From Bremia lactucae (lineage: Eukaryota > Oomycota > Peronosporomycetes > Peronosporales > Peronosporaceae), in NCBI RefSeq assembly GCF_004359215.1, contig NC_090620.1:4279954-4343028 (forward strand): a DNA stretch of 63,075 bases. Reading direction: 5' to 3'. The position numbers and the translations under genes were made by a program. Under the pieces are notes generated by a model. That model did not search any database and was not told the origin of the DNA. It saw nothing but the letters and a program-made list of their open reading frames with translations. Shown piece by piece: positions 53,185 through 61,779 of this stretch. How positions within the stretch are numbered: the stretch's first letter is position 1; every line of letters starts with the position of its first letter.

Positions 53185-54911
53185 TTCGCAAGAGCGAAAA
53201 TAGTTGGCGCATTAAGCCTGACACTCGTAAAAAAGTCTTTTCACGGCCTAGATATCCATTAAATGGTGCATCATGGAGCTCGTGAAGGAACACCAGCTTG
53301 AGATCTGTGCCATGAGGCACATATATTCATAAGGGATCACAAGGCGACAGCTGATGCCATAACAGACCATTAAGCTTAGCTCTCAGGTGTGATGGAAGGG
53401 TTACCTTTCGTCCCCAAAGTGATCCTACAGCAGGCGACAATGGTCGTCCTGACTGTAGCTCGCTTTTATTTCAGAGGCTAATGAGCTGGTCACGTCGTAT
53501 GCCTTCATGGCTGGCAACGTTGACGGCTAAATTGTGCTTTCGCACTAGACACACTTTCCTGGTGTCTTACGAGCGCGCCGTTTGCAAACGGTCGCCTCTT
53601 CTCGCTTGCCATCCTGGCAAAGCGACTCAAACATCGCCGGTCTCTTTCTTAGAGCCGCGAGTTTCACAAAATTTTGTGATGCACCCGAATCCACTAGGAG
53701 GGTCATCACCTGGTCATAGCCTCTTATATGAGCGCTATAGACCAGCAGGGTTGAGATCGAAATTACGAGACCTCAGGGACTATGCTACCAATTTATTCCA
53801 CAACTCTGAACTTAGGGGTAGCTTCAGAGTCCGCGTCAGTAGGGCATTCCGCCCCTACTGCGCTCCTGCATTTCCCGACCCCTCAGTGGTCGATGCAGAG
53901 CTCATGCGTCTCGCACACTGGTTCTTGCCATCGCCCTTTGGAAAGGAAGTCATCTTGCTTAGCATCTTTACCCCAGCACGGATCCTGGCATAGCAGCGAG
54001 CCATCATATGGCCGCGCTTGCCGAATTTATAGCAGCAACGTCAGCATTGCCCAAATACATGGGAGTGGCATCTGACCTCTCGGCCGACGGCTTATACCTA
54101 GCTGTCGCCGAGGCACTGTTGTAGGATTGCTCCTCAACTAAGGCAATTTGGATTGCCTCTTCCATCGTCGACGGCACCTTTCAGAAAAAGGCCTGTCGCG
54201 ATGGGACATGCCGTAGTCCGTTCATAATTCAATATGCTCCGGAATCGGACCTACGGTAATGGACGCCGACAGCAAGCGCATCTCCTGCACATACTCTTGC
54301 AACGATTGCTTCGCCTGTCGCGCTCCGAAGAAGCGCGCCTGAACAACACTTCGTTGTTTGGCGGCTGGTACATGGCGCGATTCTTTATTTTAAAATTTGC
54401 CCATGTAAGGAACTCCTTTACGTCGGCCATAAGCGCCGGGTAAGCCCACCCATGAGGCCTTACCGCGCAGATGCGACATGGCGTGCCACACCATCAGGCT
54501 CGTCCTCGATGAGATGCGTGACACCGCATTGTTCCACCTCTCAGAGCCAGCGGACAATCGTGTGCGCAGCAGCTCCATCGAACTTGGGCGGGTCCATCCG
54601 AGTGGGCTTCGGCTGATGCGGCCGGGCAGAGAGCATCTGAACAGTCCTGTTGAGGACCTCGCTCCGAGCCTGCTCACGCCCCAGCTCATTCGGAGTCTGA
54701 GTGACGGACTCCGCCGCAGCATGGCTCTGTGCCTCGGACGCGGCTCTCCGATGTCCAAGTACGAATGCCTCAAACTGCTCCAACTGAGCAACATGTTGCT
54801 CAGGAGGATTGCCCAAGAGCCTGGTCAGGGCTTATTCACCTAGTCCCTGAGCCAAGTGCTCTGCCACCTTCCGATGATGATCGGAGAGGTGGGGAAACGA
54901 GCCCAATCAAT
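53185..54911 (-). pseudogene. Family B gag, protease and integrase N-terminus, RT deleted (B2)
   Basis: Right to left on the minus strand: gag (PPEQHVAQLEQFEAFVL, a coiled coil, TRMDPPKFDGAAAHTIVRW), gag core in broken frames, a zinc knuckle CCYKFGKRGHMMARC near 54030 in which the second Cys is Phe, and protease (LLVDSGASQNFVKLAAL near 53700-53650). At about 53570 the sequence jumps to the spacer before integrase and then the zinc-binding HELHDAPFNGYLGREKT at 53283-53233. RT and RNase H are deleted between PR and integrase, a different deletion from B1. Confidence 0.8.
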
Positions 54912-55465
54912 ATCTGATTTTAGTCAATGGAGCAATTGGCGCCGCGCAAGCTAATTTAATAGTTCATATAGTTGGATTTTGTATATTGTTTCTATATCTT
55001 TTTTCAAAATATCGTAAATCATTTAGTAGTATTTAAAAATGTCAAAAAAATATCTTCAAGAATTTAAACGCTTTCCTGATAGGAGAAGCAAATATATTAA
55101 AAGCCGGAGCTCGTTTCTTGGTTAAGGAGTAACTGCTCAGATAGTTTATAACATATTTGGTTAAGCTTATCTAAATATAGGGAGTTTTTACCTAGCCGTT
55201 GAATTCTATAGACTGAAGTAATACTTCTCCCACTCTACCTCCAACTGTAACACCAGCAGAATTGATAAATTTTAGCTTACCCTGACCAACACCAGCGCCA
55301 ATGGCGCTTCCAAGAGACAAGCATGCCAAGTTTATCATGGGGCTCGGCATGGCAGCATAAGGGCATCACTTCGAGCGCACATCAAGGGACAATAACTTAG
55401 TAGCATATTTATACATACCATTAGCTTACTTAGGTAATTTAGCCGCTATTTTATCTTGATTGAGG
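54912..55465. other. Insertion of unknown origin in the leader of B2
   Basis: In B1 the bases AATCAATGTTACGGCTCATTC connect gag and the PBS directly. In B2 about 550 bp of AT-rich sequence separate AATCAAT from GAGGCTCATCTTC. Within it a minus-strand stretch reads LGSAIGAGVGQGKLKFIN and VTVGGRVGEVLLQ. I do not recognise the insert; it could be a truncated transposon or organelle-derived DNA. Confidence 0.45.
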
Positions 55466-55526
55466 CTCATCTTCACGCACACACGCAGCGATGCAGGTCG
55501 TGGGAAGTATTTCAAGTGCTACCAAG

Positions 55527-56095
55527 TGTAGCCGGGCGCGTCTTAATGCGGCCACGCTCTACTTAAGCACACACCCTAGCACAGCGAGGAAACGGTTGAC
55601 CGTATTCTCTGGCGTGCAGTGAGGTAGCTGTGGTGGGCGCCTTAGCGACCTTACCCAACGCACTAAGTACTCTAGTGAAGTGTCGTCACGGGAGCGGTGA
55701 TCCGACTTCTCGTGCGCACTTACCAAGCAGGAAGTAGTTTTCAGACTGATTTATATTTAATCTCATTAAATATAAATACATTTTCTTACCAATATAAAAT
55801 GTCATCTCTGTAGGTAACACTAATATGTATTACGAGCGTATCTTTCTAGATACCTCGCGAAACGGTGACGCTAGCCGTCATCAGGATGACGCTGGGCGTC
55901 ATCCCTCCTAATGCGAATGCACCCATTTGCATCACATACACAAGGGTGGGTTATAATGTGAACCACACCCAAGCAGTGGGTTACAATGTGAACCACACCA
56001 AGCGGTGGGTCCAATTACTTTATTTAAGTAATTGACCATCATGTTAAGTACACAAAGTGTACTGTGTAACATAATGGCAACTTTAGCCCGTTACA
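55527..56095 (-). repeat. 5' LTR of family B (B2)
   Basis: TGTAGCCGGGCGCGTCTTAA to TTTAGCCCGTTACA, 569 bp. The minus-strand PBS TGGTAGCACTTGAAATAC ends two bases to its left. It contains direct repeats around GGGTTACAATGTGAACCACA (55955-56010) not present in B1. Confidence 0.85.
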
Positions 56096-56326
56096 GATTC
56101 GGTAGGTGCCATTTTCGGGTCAAAGAGTTAGGCATGCAGAAGAAAAAATGGTGCTGCTTATAGATAGTATCAGACTTTGTGGACCTTCCATATAGAGTTG
56201 GTTATGCAACTCTAAGCAGGATTAAACACTAAACATGATATAAAGGAAAGTCTGCATAAAAATTACCGATAGTGAGTGTACAACGTGATTGATTATTTCC
56301 TGCAAAATCACTAACTTCGATGTAAA

Positions 56327-56503
56327 TTAGTCGTTGAAAAACCCATCGCTCATAACTTTCTTGTGCCGAGCATCTAAAATGCCCTCTAGCTCTACTAATG
56401 CCTCAAATGAGTGCGAATGAATCAGTTTGGTCACGTCAATGCCGCCATTGTCAGTCCATTGAAATGGAGACTTTGCAGGTTCCGACTCAAGAGCGCTCAA
56501 CTC
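56327..56503 (-). CDS. Last exon of an unidentified host gene (partial)
   Basis: Preceded by a good splice acceptor (TTTTTACTTATTAG) the minus strand reads 58 codons, ELSALESEPAKSPFQWTDNG ... LDARHKKVMSDGFFND, then TAA. Composition and the acceptor support a real exon. Upstream exons should lie to the right, but the single N at 56551 and family A element A4 (56552-57933) interrupt the locus; no continuation is visible beyond the LTR. Family not recognised. The 230 bp between LTR B2 and this exon hold nothing else. Confidence 0.45.
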   Translation of the reverse strand, partial: ELSALESEPAKSPFQWTDNGGIDVTKLIHSHSFEALVELEGILDARHKKVMSDGFFND

Positions 56504-56550
56504 CTAATAAGTAAAAACAATCCAGTCACATATTCTCCTCTTTTGCATCC

Positions 56551-56551
56551 N
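56551..56551. other. Single N between host intron and A4
   Basis: One ambiguous base exactly where the antisense ORF of A4 stops matching its homologues and host intron sequence begins. Either a true insertion boundary or an assembly join. Confidence 0.8.
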
Positions 56552-57441
56552 CGATTCGCGTTAAGTTTTTGAAGCCAAGCTTCGCGTCCAATGTCTTTAA
56601 CATTGCGAATGAACGCACTCCAAGCTTGCATAAGCGAGACTTTATCTCGCTTATTATTGCCACTAAACCATCGATGCTTTAGAAAAGCATCGAGATAGAA
56701 ATCTTCCTCAGCGCGAAAGTTCTTCGCGCTGGGATCAAGGCCATGTAGCTTTGTCGCAATAAATAAAGGATATTTATTGTGTGGAGTAGTTTCTCCAGAC
56801 AAGCTATTAATGAGCCTTTCTGGCAAAAGCCACGGCTTCTTTTCAGGGGCGAGATTAGACATTTTACTGTCATCACTCCCCTGAGTGGTACCCGCTGAGG
56901 TAGGGGTACCACGAGGACTTTTCTTACGATGGCTTACGCCACCGTCGTCACCTTGCACAGAAACACGTGCAGGTGATCGTATGGGAGACCGTACGAAAGA
57001 TCGTACGGGCGATGAGGGATCATCCTCATCGTCGGAACCAAATAGACTGTTCACACGTCTATCGGAATGAGCCGTCTCATTCGAAGGCTCATAATCAGCC
57101 GCCTGACGGGTATCAGGCGACTGTTCCATCCTCCCCGAGTCGGCCATTTCGTCCGACTCGCACTCATAATCGACCTCTAAAGAGGGGTCGTACTCACGTG
57201 GTGAATCACCACGTGCACTCGCAACACCAAGTGTTGTGCGAGTGGAAGACACTACGGTAGACGGAACGTCTACCGCAAGAGATAACAATGCGTCACCCGC
57301 GGCTGCACGAACCGCAGCCGAAGGTTCAACACTATCCTCACCCCGCATGAATTGTTCCTTCATGCGATGGAATTTAAAATGATGGATCTGACCAATCAAA
57401 ATCATTTTAAAAATTAAGTGGTCATTTAGCGACCACTCCAC
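56552..57441 (-). CDS. Antisense ORF of family A (aORF-A), copy A4, open but truncated
   Basis: The best-preserved N-terminal copy: no stop over about 296 codons from 57441 to the N. Order: VEPSAAVRAAAGDALLSLAV, EVDYECESDEMADSG, GSDDEDDPSSP, KKSPRGTPTSAGTTQ, EKKPWLLPERLINSLSGE, TKLHGLDPSAKNF, RAEEDFYLDAFLKHRWFSG, SLMQAWSAFIRNVKDIGREA. It starts about 30 bp from the polypurine tract and runs away from it, so it is antisense to the element. Over 54 codons (EKK to DAF/DVF) it differs from A3 at 12 synonymous and 4 nonsynonymous codons by my count. Function unknown. The C-terminal third is lost at the break. Confidence 0.75.
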
Positions 57442-57469
57442 CTAATGACATTCAGAGTGATTGTCGTTT

Positions 57470-57482
57470 AAGGGAGGGGTGA
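57470..57482 (+). promoter_or_regulatory. Polypurine tract of A4
   Basis: AAGGGAGGGGTGA directly before TGTAACGGGG. Orients A4 as a plus-strand element with this LTR as the 3' LTR. Confidence 0.85.
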
Positions 57483-57933
57483 TGTAACGGGGTGTATCGT
57501 TACATGAAATTAACAATAAAAGATTGTTAATTAATATTATCCAAAAGGTAGATAATATTTGGAGGAAATTACTTTAAATAGTAATTTCCTGAATTCTTAT
57601 CCATAAATAGGTATAGACCATTATGTCTATTTATTCCGCAGACTAATCAGCTGTAGAAGTAATCAAAGAGAGTTACGAGATAAGATAGATAAGAATTCAT
57701 TTACATGTTTAGTATTAGTTTATAGTTAAGACAACATTTACAAAGATAGATTAACAAAGACACTTAACTATATTAATACAGTTTTCATTTTACCCTCTTA
57801 AGCTAACTTGCCTTAAGAGAAGTCTTCCTCTATACGTACAGTGTACGTTACTTAACGAGAGGCACCACTCACATCTGAAGCAGTGTGAAGTGGACTTGTA
57901 CTGAAACAGTACAAGTCGCAGTGCCCCGTTACA
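57483..57933 (+). repeat. 3' LTR of family A (A4)
   Basis: TGTAACGGGGTGTATCG to GTGCCCCGTTACA, 451 bp. Unlike the other LTR A copies it lacks the CGGTCCAGTC-like block. Bases 57934-58104 after it are unassigned. Confidence 0.85.
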
Positions 57934-58104
57934 CTCACGGTGGGTATAAAAAATGTATTAAGATTCGCCTATTTGAAAGGTAAGCATGCATTTCCGCAAA
58001 AGTTGCTAAAAGTAAAGTAAAATAAATTCATCCTTCGCGTGACCTCGAAAGACTAACTAACTTGCATGCGCAAGAGCACAACTCCGACCCTTGTCGCTTA
58101 TTTC

Positions 58105-58455
58105 CAACTCAACTTCCCCTCATGCTCGATTTGCTGCTCTTTCTTTTCGCTCTTTTCATGACTTGCCAATCAAGTGCGGGCGCTCTTGGCTTTATCTCAT
58201 ATATTAAGAACAGTACATTTAACATTGCCAAACAAAAACTCGGTTTCTGATGTGCTCAGGGGCGCACACCCATTACACTACTCTCATATAGATAATTAAG
58301 GTGCGTGGCTAAAGCGATTCCCTAATGTAATTAAGGGGATCTCAAAAACCGAAAGTGCGATTTAAAGACCATTGTAAAGGAATAACTGTTGGTTTTTGGA
58401 TGCAGTAAAATGAACATACAGTGAAAATATTTTATATGACGTTTTTATTCAATAC
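58105..58455 (+). repeat. Unclassified dispersed repeat R, copy 2
   Basis: Matches 42525-42870 (see there). The end GACGTTTTTATTCAATACAGA is followed here by the transporter relic and in copy 1 by a short spacer and LTR A. Confidence 0.7.
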
Positions 58456-58469
58456 AGATTGAATTGTTG

Positions 58470-59312
58470 TTAAACGCGGTCAGATTCATTTGGGAGGTCG
58501 ACCATCCATAATGAAGAGGCTGCAGCAATGCACAAGAACGTTGGCATAGAGTCTCCAGCGCGGTTGGATTGTAGTCTGCGCGTCTGGGGCACGTCGACGA
58601 GAAGAGAAAGACAACATTGATTCCAGTCAATTCTTGGCTCCTGTAATACCGACAGCGAACATGAGCTGTCGGATGAGCATGGGTGAAAACAGTTCTCTAA
58701 AGATACACGTCTCAATTGAATTAGGAGGTCGTTACATCGCGGATGGCAAATTGCTCACGATATCTCGTCGCGTCTTATGATCTTGCTGAATCCAAATTTT
58801 GTATGTCTCTTACGTATAAACGTGCCAGTTCTTTATCTACAGACGCTTCTTTTCCCATGAGTAGTAACCACGCAGGGCTTTCAGCAACAACCCAAGGTGC
58901 GAGTACCAAGAACAATACCGCCAAAGCAATTGGAATTTCCGTGACAAAGCGCCAACCCGTTTCGTATTGGCAAAGAAAAAGGTGATTGCCACAAGGAGGT
59001 TGTCAATTGTAATAGCCATTTGAATTTTAACGCCGAGATAATTTCTTGGCGTTGGGGGTGAGATCTTATTGATGAATCCGGGTACCACGGCTGTAGCCCC
59101 TCCCGAAGCAATCCCAGCGATCATTCGTCCTACCATAAAAACCCATATGTTCGAAGCACTAGCCTGCACGACGGCATTAAGAATCATATAGAGGAAATTA
59201 ACCATCATGTCACGTTTGCGACCCAATCGATTCGAGATTCGTCCAATGACAAGGGGTCTAATCTTTCCACCAAAGATCCACGACCCCGTTACAACTTGTC
59301 CCGTTAATTTGC
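58470..59312 (-). pseudogene. Sugar transporter (MFS, SP family) pseudogene
   Basis: The minus strand gives, in order, TGQVVTGSWIFGGKI, RISNRLGRKRD, VQASASNIWVFMVGRMIAG, IASGGATAVVPGFINKISPP, IAITIDNLL/FFFANTK, a frameshift, TGWRFVTEIPIALAVLFLVL, ESPAWLL, a stretch with several stops, LFSPMLIRQLMFAVGITG, a frameshift and QELTGINVVFLFSS. These are the RLGRK, PESPAWLL and Q(Q/x)LTGIN signatures of hexose transporters. About half of a 500-residue transporter, with several stops and frameshifts, lacking both ends. Its 5' edge abuts the small antisense ORF near LTR D. Confidence 0.8.
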
Positions 59313-59492
59313 AATGTCATCAACAGATGACATACCCCAGTCACCTCCACTGGGAGTAGGATCCGACATATCCCCCGCAGTAGACGCATTTGCGTCCACT
59401 GAAGCATTTGCCTTACTGACAGCTAAACTGATTCCTGCAGCTGCCAGCTTAGCGGCTTTGCGGCCGACGCGCACAGACTTTTTTGTCGCCAT
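59304..59492 (-). CDS. Small ORF antisense to LTR D (62 codons)
   Basis: Begins MATKKSVRVGRKAAKLAAAG and ends GMSSVDDIAN, Ala/Lys-rich then acidic, the same basic-then-acidic character as the antisense ORFs of A and C but without alignable motifs. It lies on the minus strand 197 bp from the polypurine tract of LTR D. It may be a truncated antisense ORF of family D. Confidence 0.4.
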   Translation of the reverse strand: MATKKSVRVGRKAAKLAAAGISLAVSKANASVDANASTAGDMSDPTPSGGDWGMSSVDDIAN

Positions 59493-59515
59493 CTTGATTT
59501 TGGTCAAAATCAAGA

Positions 59516-59622
59516 ATGCAAATAAAATCGGTATTTTAATCAAAATTAAAGTGCAAATAAAATCGGTATTTTGACTATAGTCACAATGCAAATGAAGTCG
59601 GTATTTTGATTATAACCAATAA
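59516..59622. repeat. Three tandem 35-bp repeats upstream of the small ORF
   Basis: Units AATGCAAATAAAATCGGTAT, AGTGCAAATAAAATCGGTAT and AATGCAAATGAAGTCGGTAT, each continuing TTT and a TA-rich tail. Located just upstream of the minus-strand ATG at 59492, so they could be promoter repeats for it. Confidence 0.75.
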
Positions 59623-59688
59623 TGCTAATTACATGAGAAGACTAATAATCTTTCCCGTCACCCACATCAATCGCTGTGGTGACTGTTG

Positions 59689-59704
59689 GTTGGGGGGGGG
59701 GTGA
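59689..59704 (+). promoter_or_regulatory. Polypurine tract of family D
   Basis: GTTGGGGGGGGGGTGA precedes TGTAACAAGG. Marks the LTR to its right as a 3' LTR of a plus-strand element. Confidence 0.7.
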
Positions 59705-60348
59705 TGTAACAAGGTGTCCTATAACATAAGTATTATTTCCTTTAGAAGAATAATAAATATTATTTCCTATAAAAGAATAAAAACATTATTTTCTATAAAG
59801 GGAAATAATATTCATGAGTGCAAAATTATTATCTTTATTAATTTTGACTTAAAAAGTTCCATTTATATTAAATATACTTTTATTGATACATAGACATTAA
59901 CTCTATTGATTGGTTGATTTAAGTCTAAATCAACCATGCCAATCGTTTCAGGACACGACTGTGCGATGCACAAGGAGGCGTCATACCTAGTTTAATATCA
60001 GTATAATAAGTTCAGTAGTAGATAGAAGATCGTTACGTTGGAAAGTATTTTTAATGGTTTTATAAAAACCATACTAAATAGACTTCCAGTGAATGATGTT
60101 AATACAGTATTACTTTTCCCTATTTCTGAATCTAGGTAGCTAAGATATTAATACCGTTTTAATTTCCCCTATTTCTAAATCTAGGTAGCTAAGCGTCTAT
60201 AGCCGCCCTTTTGGTAGCTATAGACGCTTAGCTGCCTAAATCCTCTCTACTCTTGTGTACTTGAAGTTTCAAGGCACCCTACCTACACTATAATCAGTGT
60301 AAGGTTAACTAGTACTGAACAGCACTAGTGAAAGGTGCCTCCGTTACA
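59705..60348 (+). repeat. LTR of family D
   Basis: TGTAACAAGGTGTCCTATAA to GGTGCCTCCGTTACA, 644 bp. Contains near repeats (CTATTTCTGAATCTAGGTAG at 60120 and CTATTTCTAAATCTAGGTAG at 60168) and an inverted pair around GTCTATAGC/GCTATAGAC (60197-60230). Fragments also at 21068 and 21713. Confidence 0.8.
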
Positions 60349-61369
60349 AGAAAATCAGTATCATGACCAGAAAGCGTAGACTTCCTAAGAAGCTAAGGCT
60401 CTTAATGCAAGGTTGACAATACATGATTTGTGTTGTAGTATGACCGAGTTCTCGACGCTCCTTGCAATATACTGCGTCGCCTCAATGTCGATAGCCTCTG
60501 GTCTTCGTCAAATTTGTAGCCCAGCAATCGTTTTTTTATTTAACTTTTTTTCCTATAAGCCTGCCGTACACCTATATGACGACGGCGCAACAAAGTCACA
60601 CCTATGATAACTTGATCGCGGAACAGGCCAACACAAGAAAGTCGCCTTTGCCGAGGTGATAGTAAATTTTACTTTCTAAATCAAGCGAATTAGTTTTGGA
60701 CCTGTTTGTTATTGCTTCTGTGAAAACATTTACTTAACGACTTGTCGTATGATCAATACAACTGACCAAGACAAAATTGTGATCAAATGCGCCTCAAATT
60801 CCTGCTCAAAAGGTCATTCAAGAATTCGCGATCTTTCGACCAAGCCATGGTTCAAATTTTCTGACCAAATATGGCTGCAGCCGCTCTGCTCGCGAGCAGC
60901 AGTAATGCCGAGTATATCTTTAGCGACCGGAAGTTAGTAACAACTTGAGTATCTAATGCTTAACGGCACCATATTCGGTGACAGCGCAGATAGTCAGACT
61001 CCATACTGGAAGGTAATGGGTGATAAATAAAAACTTGAGGGTATCACAATCAAATTCCGCAACCGCGTCGACGGAATTGAGCTGCTACATCGAAAGTGTC
61101 AAATGAGAAACGTGTTATTCATATTAACGATTCGATTGGTGTTGGCGAAAAAAACACTTTTGCATGATAAAGGTCAACTTTTCGTCAAACTTCAAGTACA
61201 TTTAGTCGAAAAGGGCGGCCGGAATCGTATCAGTTTCTACAAGCTCTATACTAAAAATCGCGTGTCCGTTGAGGGAGGGACCGTAACGGGTCCGATGCAT
61301 TCGGATGATGCCTTAGATGGCTACAGAATTGTTATTCTATAATGGTACATATGGCGACGAGATCGATTC
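60349..61369. other. Possible degraded host sequence between LTR D and LTR B3
   Basis: No gene recognised. A plus-strand frame from 60440 begins MTEFSTLLAIYCVASMSIAS, which looks like a signal peptide, and ends after 55 codons (60607). A second, from 61103 to 61342 (79 codons), reads RNRISFYKLYTKNRVSVEGG. Both may be remnants of secreted-protein genes or chance. Confidence 0.3.
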
Positions 61370-61703
61370 TGTGGGCGGGCACGTCTTAATGCGGCCAAGC
61401 TCTATTTAATCGCACACCCTAGCGCATCGAGGAAGCGGTTTGACCGTCTTCTCTGGCGTCCAGTGAGGTAATTGTGGTGGGCGTCTTAGCGACCTTACCC
61501 AACGCACTAAGTACTCTAGTGAAGTGTCGTCACGGGAGCGGTGATCCGACTCCTCGTGCATCACATACACAAGGGTTGGTCACAAATGTGCACCACACCC
61601 AAGTGCTGGGTCTAATTACTTTATTTAAGTAATTGACCATCATGTCAAGTACACCGTGTACTTAACGGGGACTGTTAACATTAGAGCAACGTAGTTCGTT
61701 ACA
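61370..61703 (-). repeat. 3' LTR of family B (B3), internally deleted
   Basis: Starts TGTGGGCGGGCACGTCTTAA and ends CGTAGTTCGTTACA; about 235 bp shorter than B2 because the middle, including the AT-rich block, is deleted after ACTCCTCGTGCA. Confidence 0.75.
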
Positions 61704-61722
61704 CCATTCCCCCCCTTAAAAA
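61704..61722 (-). promoter_or_regulatory. Polypurine tract of B3
   Basis: The minus strand reads TTTTAAGGGGGGGAATGG next to the LTR start. It makes B3 a minus-strand element and the plus-strand ORF to its right antisense. Confidence 0.75.
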
Positions 61723-61779
61723 ACGAATTTACATTTTAAATTCGTCAAAGAGGAATGAGGAACCGCGAGCAGCTTTACG

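Noticed and set aside
54912..55465. Mitochondrial atp9 insert
   Set aside because: Only a short glycine-rich stretch resembles an ATPase c subunit; the flanking residues do not follow any atp9 I know.
59516..59622. CRISPR-like array
   Set aside because: The three repeats are contiguous, without unique spacers, in a eukaryotic context.
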